64,000 nt of DNA from positions 2,852,001 to 2,916,000 of the forward strand of contig AP026544.2 in NCBI GenBank assembly GCA_026075535.2. Direction: 5' to 3'. How positions within the stretch are numbered: position 1 is the stretch's first letter; the number at the start of each line of letters is the position of its first letter. Under the pieces are notes generated by a model. That model ran no database searches, was not told the origin of the DNA, and was given only the letters and a program-made list of their open reading frames with translations. The DNA comes from Tricholoma matsutake. Lineage: Eukaryota > Basidiomycota > Agaricomycetes > Agaricales > Tricholomataceae. Position numbers and translations under genes: made by a program. Below, one piece after another: positions 22,725-32,981 of this stretch.

Positions 22725-22983
22725 AAAGGACTTCATTGTATTTTTGTATTTTTCTTTTTCTTTTCAATCTAAATCTTGTGAATCTCGAAAAAGTAGCGAA
22801 TAAGAGTAGAAGAAAGAGAAAGAAGAATGAAGAGAATAAGGGAAAGGCTCAGTAAATCATCATGGCCAAAAAACCCTTTTGGAGTTTGCACGACCACGCT
22901 ATAATGCGATATCGCAACTTTTATTGTACACTAAAAGAGATCAAAGTCATAGGTAAGTGATCACAAACAAAGAAAGGGAATAA

Positions 22984-25958
22984 TTATTGGTCTTTGAAGT
23001 CTGGAAGATCTTCGGGAATATCTTCACTGATGTTCGAAGTGTTTCGAAGATTTTTGAGATGTTCAGAGTTGATATCGAGGAAGTTCGGCAGCAGGAGAAT
23101 TGATTTTCATGCAAAATAGGGAAGGAGTTGGAAGGCTGCTACTGGTTGATGAAATACTGATCCATCAAGTTCGCAGATAATATAGGCTCCTCCATAGTTT
23201 CAATCAATGACAATGAGCGGACCTAAATATCGAGGTCGCATCTTGTGATTGAGGGATTTCTCGATTTGTGTGTTGCGAAGTAAGACCAGGTCACCTTTTT
23301 CAAAGTTGTAGTTGTGCATTGTTCATTTGTGAATGACTTCAAAATGTTTTGCGGCTTCACATCGAGCAGTATAGACTTTTGAATAGAGAATTTCAAGGTC
23401 GGCTGATCATTTCTGTAGGGTGATTGCTCTTCAAGCGATGAGATTGGTTGTCGATAAGATAGAATCGGGAGGGGGTTGCAAGTATGTCGCTTCAGAGATG
23501 TCGAGCAGGATTAGGGGGTGTGATCCTGTAATTGCAAAGTAAGGAGAGCAACCCATGCGTCTATGAACCGTAACTCGTTCTGCCCAGAACACTGAATGTG
23601 CTCCAGCTGACCATTTGCTCTGATCTCCATTGACTGCTTTGAATAACGATTGTCGAATATTGAAATGAGCTTGTTTGACGATTCCATTTGCACGAGAGTT
23701 GTAGCTGCTAATTCAAATGTGGTTAATATGATATCATTTTGAAAGGTACTCCAATGCTGCGATGAATGCTGATCTGTTATCGCTCACGATTTCGTATAGC
23801 AAACCCCATCTACAAATGATATCTTCGAAGATCCAGTCCCCGAGGGTCATGGCATTTTCTTGTCGAAGGTTTTGCCACTCAGGATAAGTTGTTAGTGAAC
23901 ATCGACCTTGTACAATATACTTGAATCCACTCGAGGGAGGCATTTGCATGGTATCGATGTAGACTTTGCCGAATAAAGGTGTGGGTGTGGCGATGGTAGG
24001 TGGAATAAGGAGATTTCGAGTTTGTCGTACCTGGCACAGGTGGCAAGTGCAAATATACCATGCAATGTCTGCTTTCATGTTAGGCCACCAAAATTGTAGG
24101 GAAATAATGGCTTTTGTTGTGAAGACCATTTTGTGTCCGATATCGTCATGAGCTGCACGAATGACTTTGAGGCAACATTCGGGAATTGCAACAATTTTGT
24201 GAGCTCCATGCGAGTCTTTCCTCCAAAGTTTGCTGCAATCTAAGAAGAATTTGGTGCAATATTGAATGAAGGTAGCGTATTTGGAATCTGATAATTCTGG
24301 AGGTCATACCAAATCCTCTAACCATTTTTGAATGTGAATTAATCTTTCATCTTCCTTTTTTGCATGGTTCATTTGTGGGACATCATCGTAGGTCGGACCC
24401 TCCCCCTTACTGAGATCTGAAGAGAGGGAGAGTGTCAAAACTCGATAGGAAGTGAAAGGTCGAGTCATAACAGGATTGATTTGGTGTACAAAACTGTGAA
24501 GACGGTCGATCCAGTCTCTGAAATTGTTTTCATTATCAAACTGATCATCTTCATCTTGTGGAGGATGTCTCAAAAGTCTGTCTGGACCATGATGTGTACC
24601 TGCGACATGAATCAACATGAAGTGAAAAGTAAGGATCAAGATGATCCATCGATTTATGCTAGCACTAGGTGTGATATCAGCATTTGAGAGCATGCCTTTG
24701 ATATACCTTGCGTCGACTTTGATGATGAGGTTTCGGACCCCTATTAGGTACAATCTAAGTGCTCCGAGAGCACAATATAGACCATAGAGTTTGAGCTTCA
24801 CTTGCAAAAACCGGGATTTGCGGTCGTTAAGTGTGATTGAGCCGAATCAACTGTAATATCATTTTTGAAGGTTGTCGGGATTGCATTGCACGAGAAAGAA
24901 GCCAATAGCGATGTATGCAGTATCAACTGATAGGATAACTGGGGCATCGGATGAGTAGTCGATAGCACAAATTGCTGGGGAATTGATCAATGCTTGCTTC
25001 AGGTCTTCCTGTGCTGTGATTTGTTTCGGTCCACAATCGAAAGGGACATCTTTTCGCATAAGGTGTATTAGAGCTGTAGCACATTGAGCAAAGTTTCGAA
25101 TAAAGATATGACAAACTCCAATGGTTCCTAGAAATGCCTTGACTTTAGTAAGGCTTTGACAAGGCCCCCATTTGCTAACTGCTGTGATGCGAGTGGGATT
25201 GGCCATACAACCTTCGATATTGCATCGATGACCTAGAACGATTATTTCGGAAATGCAAAGGTAAAGTTTTGGACCAGAAAAGGTTCCTCTGCAATACTTC
25301 ATGCACTGGACTATATGATTTAGATTCCCAAAATGCTCCCAAACGAAGCATCGAATGCCTGGATTATTGGCGATCATCTTGTAAGATCCTCCGATAGTTC
25401 AATATTCTGATTTTGGACCCTTAACTGGTGTGTCGTTGATGTAAGGGATGGTGATATGAGGGATTTCGGGTTGTAGGATAAACATTACATCATCATGTAA
25501 GATTGGGACCGAGTTCATCCAACCCATTGGTAGGGTGACGATTTGAAGCACTCTGAAAGGCATCTGAAATGTTGTTAGATCTTGAGATGATTCTGTGACT
25601 TTCCTTTCGTCAAATGCGACATATAAGTCCAACATTCCACTGCAAGCACATCCACCAAATTGTTCAGCTAGATGCTTGGGGATTGGGACAATGCCAGAGT
25701 GCTGTATCATTACTTGATTAAGAGGCTCGAGACTGTGAACAATTCAAAGTGATTTCACATCTTTCTTTGCAATGCAAAACCATTGCGACCGATACGATGA
25801 GTTTGACAACTCATATACTCCTGCTTCTATCTTCTTTTTCAGCATCTCGCAGATCTGTTCATACAGACCAGGAGGTATAGGGATATTACATTCGACCCAT
25901 GGAGTGTGAGAAATAACAGGGAATTCTATAGGAGGAAAGAAGTTGGGGCGAAAGCTTT
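22984..25958 (-). pseudogene. Gyp-C pol, downstream part: RT, RNase H, integrase
   Basis: Starting at the Gyp-D junction: FRPNFFPPIEFPVISHTPW (about 25950-25890), NIPIPPGLYEQI, SSYRSQWFCIAKKD (about 25770), GMLDLYVAFDERK (about 25640), LPMGWMNSVPILHDDV (about 25530), and an active site YINDTPVKGP (about 25445-25415) where this lineage has FIDD/YIDD. RNase H motif LSVDTAYIAIGFFLVQ is near 24940. The integrase has CTCHLCQ (about 24050), SDNRSAFIAALEYLSK (about 23785-23735) and a C-terminal region ending PDFKDQ-stop at 22984. The RT Asp-to-Asn change and several stops make it inactive. No chromodomain was seen, which separates it from Gyp-B and Gyp-D. Confidence 0.87.
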
Positions 25959-26665
25959 TGTTAAGAACTGATCCTAGTGTGCACGTCGGAATCCAATCAG
26001 ACACCATGGGTGATAATAGCAGGAGTTGTTGGGTCAATGCGGATTCTGTGGGAGGGGAAACGGAAAGGACTTGGCTTCAGCTTGTAAGAAGCTGCGCCCT
26101 TCACCTCGTCTGGTGTCCTAATTTCAAGTCAAAACTTTAGAGGTAGGAGCAGGAAAGTGCGGGTAAATGCGGGGAGGAGTACGGAGGGACTTAGGTTAAG
26201 TTCAGGAGAGGTTAGAACTTCAGAAGGAGACTAGAGGTCAAGTCAAATGGAGTTCAGACTCTTTAGAGAACTGAGGTTGGAGTAGAAGGAGGTTTAGATT
26301 GACAGGATAAAGTCGAGTCTATGTTGATATATGAACTGAGGAATACAAGGCAAAACTAACTAAGCTTAAATACTGTAGTCCAGAATAACGTGGAACAGGA
26401 ACGAAGATTGCGGCAGTGTCTCGACTGCATAGATAAATTATCTAGCGGAAGCCGCACAGGAATCCATAGTCAAATTTGCAATAGAGACAGCAGCCTTGGG
26501 AAGGCAGCCGTGGATGCTGTACAAGGCAGCCTGGTGCACAGCAGTGTGGGCAGTGCAAGGTGGCCAGGAACGAAATCAGAAGGAGTAGACAAATGTTGGG
26601 TTAGACATGCAGGAAAGAGTCAGATGGAATGCAGGTTCCGATCAGGTGAGGAATGGTTCTTGACA
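25959..26665 (-). repeat. 3' LTR of Gyp-D
   Basis: A 707-bp LTR matching 32295-32981. The two differ by roughly 8 percent by eye, almost all transitions, often CG against CA or TG, plus short indels near 26285 and 26582. It was probably as old or as heavily mutated as Gyp-B. Confidence 0.93.
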
Positions 26666-26680
26666 GTATTTCCCCCTTAG
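26666..26680 (-). promoter_or_regulatory. Polypurine tract of Gyp-D
   Basis: The minus strand reads CTAAGGGGGAAATAC directly before the 3' LTR, identical to Gyp-B. Confidence 0.8.
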
Positions 26681-26800
26681 TGCTGAGCCTATGAGGCACG
26701 TGAGGGTTTGAGTCCAAATGAGGAAGTTGGTTGAATTTCCGAATGCAGTAATTGGTTGAAAAATTTTCACGTTCTTTCCTTCCCCCATCAACTATCAATT

Positions 26801-27780
26801 ATGTCCCCTCCAGCAGTATCTGTGCAGATCAAATTGGCTGCAATGAGGGCCCAACATGAACAGAGAGAGCAGGCGATGAAGGAGCAGATGGAATGGGAGA
26901 TGAAGGAGCTGGAGGAAGCGGCAAGGGAGGAGGAACACTGGGTATAGGAGGCGCAAAAGGCAGCAGAGGAGGCTGCAAAGGCTGAGGAGGCACGCCAGGC
27001 AGAGGCATGGAAAAAGGAGGCATTGGCTGCAAAATGAGCAGAGAAGAAGCAGGCGGCTGCGGCTGAGGGGAGCAAGTCCCCCAAGAAAAAGAAAGTCGCC
27101 AAGTTGAAGGCACGAGTGGGGTCGGAGGAGTTGGAGAGTCTGGTGTGGGTGCAGGCCATGTGGCCTTGCAAAAGGTGCATACTTGTTTCCTTTCTCAGTC
27201 TTCTCTTACTGATAAGTGGCATAGATGCAAATATCAGAAGATTGCTTGTTTCAAGATGGGTGCGAGGGGACGCGTGTGCGACAACTGCATGCGCATCAAA
27301 CATAAGTGTGAGGAGGTAGTGTGGGAGGGGCAGGAGGCCCCTGCAGCAAAACTGGTGGGAACCACAGCAGGAATGATGGGGATTAGCAGGGAAAACCCAG
27401 AAGTAATGCAGCAGCTGATGAAGCTGATAAGGAAGGGGTTTGCTGAGGTGGCTACTGCGGTGCGGGAGTCAATGTGGGAGATCTTGGACGCTTTGGACCC
27501 AGAGTGGGGGGAGGAAGAAAGCACTGAGGAGGAGAGCGACAAGGGTGATGAAGAGGTGGAGCGAGCAGTGCAAGAGTCCTGGTGGGAAAGATGCAGGATC
27601 TGCAAGTCTGGAGATGACTGGGTGGCCTTCCAGAGGTATCTGGAGAAAAGGCGGGCAGATGACAGGGAGGAGAGTGAGAGTGGAGGTGAGGAGGGTGAAG
27701 AGAAGGACGAGGGTGGAGAAGAGGGCGAAGTTGGGGGAGAGGGTGATGAAGATGGAGAGGGAGAAGCGGAGGTAGTGTAG
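26801..27780 (+). pseudogene. Opposite-strand accessory gene of Gyp-D with a Zn2Cys6-like cluster
   Basis: ATG is at 26801. Exon 1 is 26801-27174 and exon 2 is 27225-27780, joined in frame by a 50-nt intron (GTGCAT ... CATAG, with a CTGAT branch-like site). The joined protein would be about 309 residues. The N-terminal 110 form an Ala/Glu/Lys coiled coil with a basic patch (SPKKKKVAKLK). The splice then creates C-x2-C-x6-C-x9-C-x2-C-x6-C (27167-27309), the exact spacing of the fungal Zn(II)2Cys6 cluster, with basic RIKHK between the last cysteines. The C-terminus is very acidic (EEGEEKDEGGEEGE). Two stops in exon 1 (TAG 26945, TGA 27035) are each one C-to-T change from a sense codon. By family knowledge such clusters bind DNA; its role here is inferred. 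It lies convergent to integrase, 82 bp away. Confidence 0.72.
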
Positions 27781-27861
27781 GGATCCGGTCAGATCCAAAA
27801 AACTTTTCAATGAATTTTGTTTCTGAGTTCAGACTGAGTGAATAAGTAACATGAATAGACT

Positions 27862-28960
27862 TTAAGCAGGTAATGGTCTGGGTTTCTGCAGGTAGTGAGT
27901 GTGAAAATCTGCAAGGAGTTCTTGGGCGTGGTCAAGCTCCATAACAGGTAGCCAGGAGGTCTCCTCATCGGTTCCCTGGTAGCCTTCCCATTGGACGAGG
28001 TAGAGAATCTTGCATTGACATTGATTATTGACCTTGGAGTCGAGGACTTCAGCGATCTCATATTCGAGCTTGTCATCGATAGTGATGGGAGGAGGTGGAG
28101 GTTGTATCCAATTCGGAATGGTGTTCAGGGAGTGTTTCTCTAGTTGAGAGACATGGAAGACAGGGTGGATTGCCCACATGTGGTCCAGAAGCCACAGGGT
28201 GACTGAGTGAGTACCCAGGCAGGCGATGATTTTGAAAGGACTATGGTTCTTTTTGGAAAGTTTCTTGGAAGGACAAGTGGTGTGGATATTTTCTGCAGTG
28301 ACATAGGCAGAGTCACCAATGTTGAAGTCAGGTGCAGGTGCCCGATGTTTATTTGCAGGGCCTTGATAACACTCTTGAGCAGCTGCAAGCTGTTTCTGAA
28401 GTTCCTGATGAAGGTCATCTAAGTCGACAACAAACTCACAGGCACACTGTGAGGCTAAGTCGCATTCAGGGAAGACGGAAATGTTCAGGTGATAGCCTTT
28501 GTTGGCAAAGAAAGGAGATACACCTGTAGAGGCAGAGGGAGCATTGTTGTAGGCAAATTTGCCCAAGGGTAAGAGGTGAGACCAGTCGTCCTGCTGATAA
28601 TTGCAGAAGATCCAGAGGTACTGCTCCAAGGTCTGATTAAGTTGTTCTGTCTGACCATCACCTTGCGGGTGATAACCGGAAGTGAAGTGGATCCACATGT
28701 CGAGCGCTCTTCCGAAGGAGTGGAAGAAATGGGAGACAAACTTGGATCCCTGGTCACAAGTGATGTGTGATGGAACACCATGCTTGGAGAAGATGTGGAG
28801 GACAAAGAGGTTGGCTAATTCTTGGGCTGTGATTTCATTGACAGTTGGGATGAAGATGCCTTGCTTGGTGAGGCAGTCAATGATGACCAGGATAGCAGTG
28901 TGACTGTCGGAGTTGGGTAGTTGCTCAATGAAGTCCATGGAGATGGAGTTCCAAGGTCAT
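27862..28960 (-). CDS. Gyp-D integrase core, GPY/F-like module and chromodomain
   Basis: An uninterrupted 358-codon frame (28938-27862), the best preserved part of the element. Catalytic residues of the DDE core are visible: MDFIEQLP at the start, TCDQGSKF (about 28755) and QTEQLNQTLEQ (about 28650-28620). It continues with FAYNNAPSAS, a GPY/F-like stretch (HSPFKIIACLGTHSVTLWL, about 28235-28180) and a chromodomain (YEIAEVLDSK ... YLVQWEGYQGTDEETSW, about 28065-27965). The upstream HHCC zinc module is at about 29150-28990, across a frame break near 28950. It inserts retroelement DNA; the chromodomain would direct it to modified histones. Confidence 0.9.
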
Positions 28961-30790
28961 TCCAGAACCAGAAGTTGCTTTAGGAACCCATAGGGCTTGT
29001 GTCAAGGCAATTTGGATCGCTTGCAAGTGGTACAGGATTTGCAGAATTCCTGCACAAAGGTGTGGAGGTTTGGCCAGACATATTCCTGGCAGACAAGCTG
29101 CTGGGTTTTGTTTTGTCCAAAGTGGCCAGAGAGGATATGATCATGTTTGTATTGAAGGACTTTGAGGTGGAGATCCACGATGTCCGGAACATAAATCCAG
29201 TCGAAGTGGTGGAGAAGACCTGCCTTGTCTATGGTCCAGTTGGGGTCAACAGGTGTTGGAAGATGTGTGGATGATAAGGGGTCAAGGGGTAGGGAGGTGT
29301 GGATGTCATTGTGAAGTTTCTCAACATCCATGATTACTGCTTGTCAAAGGATGGGTGTGGCAAAATAGGTGGCTTGAAGGGAAGAGGTGAGCTGTTCTTG
29401 TGTGAATACAGGTCAGAAGCTGGTTGGGTTTACAGAGGCGAAGTTGCTATTTCCCCCTTTGTGGTAGATGTCCCATCATCTAGTGAGTGCATCTGGTTTG
29501 GCCCCTAATTTTCCAGGGCAGAAGCGGATGACAAGATTGAACTGGGAAAGGTATTCAGACCAATGGGCCTGGCAGTGGGTGAGCAACTTAGTAGTGCTGA
29601 AGTACTCCAGATTTTTGTGGTCGGTGACCACATCAACCGGGTTTGCGGAACCCTCAAAGTACTGTCGCCAGTGTTTGAAGGCTTCAAAGATGGGCAAAAG
29701 TTCCTTGTCATGGGTGTCATAATTTAGTTCAGCGGGATTAAAGGAGCAGGAATGAAAAGTGACTGGATGGATTTCTCCATCCATAGTGTAAACCGAAAGG
29801 ATTGCTGCTAGGGCATAGTTGGAAGCATCAGTTTTGAGTACCATTTGTGAGTCAGGTACCCATTGAGTTAAGATGGGGGCATGAGTGAATTCTTGTTTGA
29901 GCTTTTCAAATGTGTCGCAGCACTTCTTGTTGAAGTCCCAGGGTGCAGATTTCTGCATCAAGCAGGTGAGTGGAATGACAATGTCTGAATAGCCATTAAT
30001 GAAGCAGCAGTAAAAATTGCAGAAGCCTAAGAAGGATTGTATATCCTTAACTTTCCTAGGCTCGGGCCAGTCGAGCATGGTTTTGACTTTATCCTTGGAC
30101 ATCCGGAGTCCATCCGGTGAAAGGATGAAACCTAAATATTCAATGGTGTCTTTGTGGAACTCACATTTCTGTGGAGAGGCATCAAGTCCATTTTTCCGGA
30201 GATGGCAGAGGACTTCTTTAATGTGAGCCCCATGCTGGGACTTGTCGTCTGAATAGATCAGGATGTCGTCGAGGTATACAATGACACACACATCCAGCAT
30301 GTTGCTGAAGATGTCATTCATAAACTGCTGGAAGGCTGTGGGTGCATTAGTGAGTCCAAAGGGAACCACTAACCACTCGAAGGATCCGTAGTGGGTGCGG
30401 AAAGTGGTTTTCCACTCATCACCATCAGCAATGCAGACTAGGTGATAAGCGTGCCGCAAGTCTATCTTGGTGAACAACTGGGCTTTTTGGGGGGAGTTGA
30501 GGAGGTCGGAAATGAGAGGAAATGGGTAGCAGTCTTTCTTTGTAAGACGGTTGAGTCCTCGGTAGTCAACACAAAGTCAGAGACTACCATCCTTCTTCTT
30601 GACGAAGAGAATCGGAGTGCCATGTGGAGACTTGGATGGGCAGCTGAAACCTGAGTGGATGTTTTCATCAATGAAGACTTGTAAGGCTTCTAATTCAGAG
30701 GGAGAGAGAGAATACATGCAGCCCGGAGGTGGAGGAGTGTTGTCTTCTGTCTCTATCTTGAGGTTGTAAGACCGGTGCAGAGGAAGGGTG
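28961..30790 (-). pseudogene. Gyp-D reverse transcriptase, RNase H and integrase N-terminus
   Basis: The 333-codon frame 30477-29476 holds RT from [13 protein letters not shown] through VPFGLTNAPTAFQQF and an intact active site YLDD (30265-30276). It continues through [11 protein letters not shown] and into RNase H (LKTDASNYALAAILSVY, about 29840; DVVTDHKNLEYFSTTKLL, about 29625). The first RT fingers segment (SPHGTPILFVKKKDGSL, about 30630-30580) is in the preceding frame, separated by in-frame breaks near 30480-30570. The HHCC module follows RNase H (28990-29150). Key acids look intact, but the polyprotein is broken in at least three places. Confidence 0.9.
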
Positions 30791-31500
30791 TCTGCTTTAG
30801 TCTTATTAAAGACATCAGAAAATTTGTGATACTTAGGCAGAATATCAGAAAGGTTGGATGGGTTAGCGGATTGGGTGGAGCAGGCGGATAACCCTTCTGG
30901 AGCAAAGGTCATCTGAAAAGCTACTGCCCCAGGAAGTTTGCTAGCACACACATAAGCGGCAGCATTGATGAAAGAGATGTCAGAGGGTGTAAACTTGGGA
31001 GGAATGGTGGGTTTGGAAAGTGCAGAGGAGTTGAGGATTTCTACTGGAAGGTTCGGGGGCAAAGGTGATGTCAGGGGTGCTGGACCTCTATGATCTGCAG
31101 AGCAGAAAGCGAGTTGGCTTGAAGACCAGTCAATCAACAGATTGTATTGCTTCAGCCAGTTATGACCGAGTATGGCAGAACAGGAAGAGTCAAGCAAGGT
31201 TACATAGAATGACAAATTGAACACTTCACCGGCAGGAAAGTTGATCAGAAGTTTGATGACCTGAGTTATGGTGGAGTTGCAAGATCCATCAAAGAGTCAT
31301 AAACTGATTGGGTTAATGGATTCCATGCTGAGTTGGTTATTCAACATGAAAGAGGAGTCAAGGAAGCAGTGGGAGGAGCCAGAGTCAATAAGGGTCTGGA
31401 AAGGGGCGGAAGAGTCGGGAAAGGTTAAAAGAATGGTTAGGGAGTCAGGGTTGGAAAGAGCAGACACATTGAGATGAATGTAGGCAGCCAAGTGGGTAAG
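30791..31500 (-). pseudogene. Gyp-D aspartic protease region
   Basis: The active site LIDSGSSHCFLDSSF (about 31405-31360) is intact, unlike in Gyp-B. Downstream are SFYVTLLDSSCSAILGHNWL (about 31215-31160) and a spacer shared with Gyp-B (FINAAAYVCASKLPGAVAF, about 30975-30920). The frame breaks once between 31297 and 31224. Confidence 0.85.
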
Positions 31501-32254
31501 GTAAGGTCAATGCAACCCCCAGCCCCAATGGCTGTTTCCTGAGGGTTGCAGACTATTTTTCTGAGTCCATAGTGTCGGGAACGACAATGGATGCATGGAC
31601 TTTTGCGGCTTTGGATTTCAGGCAGTTTCCTGCTACATGCCCTTCCTCACCACAGTAGAGACAAAGTCATTCTCTCATGTGACATTCTCATTCCTCCCCA
31701 GTAAGCTTGCCGTTCTTCCCCAACTTATCGGAGATGAAGAACTTTGGCTTGTCCTGGGGAGTGTTCTTTTGATGAAGGGTGCAGATACTCTCCAAGAGGT
31801 TGTAAAGGACATCTATGAACCTATCCCCTTGGTCAGGGTTTTCCCCCGCAGGAGGTTGATCCTCAGTATCATTGGGATTGGGGTCACCCCCAGGGCCATC
31901 AGGACTGCTAGGGTTGTTGGGTCTGCTGGGGGGTCCGTCCTCTAGACCAGGATCTTCCAACCCGAAGGGTTCCAGCTGGTTGATGCCCCCTACGTACTCA
32001 AGGAGAGTTCTTGATCGAAAACCTTCTGGGTTGGCGGAAGGGTGTGAGGCACAGGTGGACATGAGATTGGCACTGATTGAAGGGGCTCCTGAGCTGATTT
32101 GATGGAATATGTTTGAGGGCCTGGAAGACACTCCAAAAGTAGTGGCAGGATGAGGGTCAGAAAGGGTGGATTGCTGGATTGCAGAGATCCCTGGGATAGT
32201 ACTGGCATCCTGAGAGTTTCTGGTTGTGCACTGGTGAGTTTCAGTTGGGGTCAT
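31500..32254 (-). pseudogene. Gyp-D gag with capsid core deleted
   Basis: The leader (32254-31775) matches Gyp-B (RPSNIFHQISSGAPSISANL, then acidic/proline-rich). It then passes in frame from LLESICTLHQKN straight to KFFISDKLGKNGKL, which in Gyp-B lies after the capsid and Ser/Asn-rich spacer. Roughly 230-250 codons covering the capsid are absent. A CCHC knuckle CLYCGEEGHVAGNC follows (about 31665-31625), after a stop near 31688. Without capsid the element would need Gag from a relative. Confidence 0.82.
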
Positions 32255-32281
32255 AGGAGGAAAGGAGACAAGTGAAGTGTG

Positions 32282-32294
32282 AGTTTGTATATAT
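32282..32294 (-). promoter_or_regulatory. Primer-binding site of Gyp-D (self-complementary)
   Basis: The minus strand reads ATATACAAACT (32292-32282), 2 nt inside the LTR. It is perfectly complementary over 11 nt to AGTTTGTATAT in the same LTR (32665-32655). The position that differs from Gyp-B is changed in both partners. Confidence 0.8.
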
Positions 32295-32981
32295 TGTTAA
32301 GAACTGATCCTAGTGTGTGCATCGGAATCCGACCGGACACCACAGGTGATAATAGCGGGAGTTGTCGGGTCAATGCACATTCTGCAGGAGGGGAAACGGA
32401 AAGGACTTGGCTTCAGCTTGTAAGAAGCTGCACCCTTCACCTCATCTGGTGTCCTAATTTCAAGTCAAAAGTTTAGAGGTAGGAGTGGGAAAGTGCAGGT
32501 AAACGCAGGGAGGAGTACGGAGGGACTTAGGTTAAGTTCAGGAGAGGTTAGAACTTCAGAAGGAGACTAGAGGTCGAGTCAAATGGAGTTCAGACTCTTT
32601 AGAGAACTGAGGTTGGAGTATTTAGATTGACAGGATAAAGTCAAGTCTATGTCGATATACAAACTGAGGAATATGAGGCGAAACTAACTAAGCTTAAATA
32701 CTGTAGTCCAGAATAATGCAGAACAGGAACAAAGATTGTGGCAGTGTCTCGACTGCATAGATAAATTATCTAGCGGGAGCTGCACAGGAATCCGTAGTCA
32801 AATTTGCAATAGAGATGGCAGCCTTGGGAAGGCAGCCATGGATGCTGTACAAGGCAGCCTGGTGCACAGCAGTGTGGGCAGTGCAAGGTGGCTGGGAATG
32901 AAATCAGAAGGTTGGGTTAGACATGCGGGAAAGAGTTGGACAGAATGCAGGTTCCAATCGGGCGAGGAACAGTTCTTGACA
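32295..32981 (-). repeat. 5' LTR of Gyp-D
   Basis: A 687-bp LTR. A TATA-like TATTTAAGC in sense orientation lies about 35 nt before the predicted RNA start AGTTTG at 32665, as in Gyp-B. Confidence 0.93.

Larger units (their letters stand above)
25959..32981 (-). mobile_element. Gyp-D, chromodomain Ty3/gypsy retrotransposon nested in Gyp-C
   Basis: LTRs are 25959-26665 and 32295-32981, ends TG...CA. Flanks gcttt (25954-25958) and gcttc (32982-32986) form a 5-bp TSD with one C/T difference. Joining the flanks restores the Gyp-C pol reading TGFAWTEQERG + FRPNFFPP, a known conserved block, so the borders are firm. Sense order: shortened gag, CCHC knuckle, protease, RT, RNase H, integrase, chromodomain, then an opposite-strand gene. 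It is the better preserved sister of Gyp-B, with a 358-residue uninterrupted integrase-chromodomain frame and a 333-residue RT-RNase H frame. Confidence 0.95.

Noticed and set aside
26788..27303. 171-codon minus-strand ORF rich in Ala/Ser, apparently part of Gyp-D pol
   Set aside because: Pol already ends at 27862, and this frame is antisense to the coiled-coil exon of the accessory gene, whose plus-strand cluster and splice sites are far more specific.
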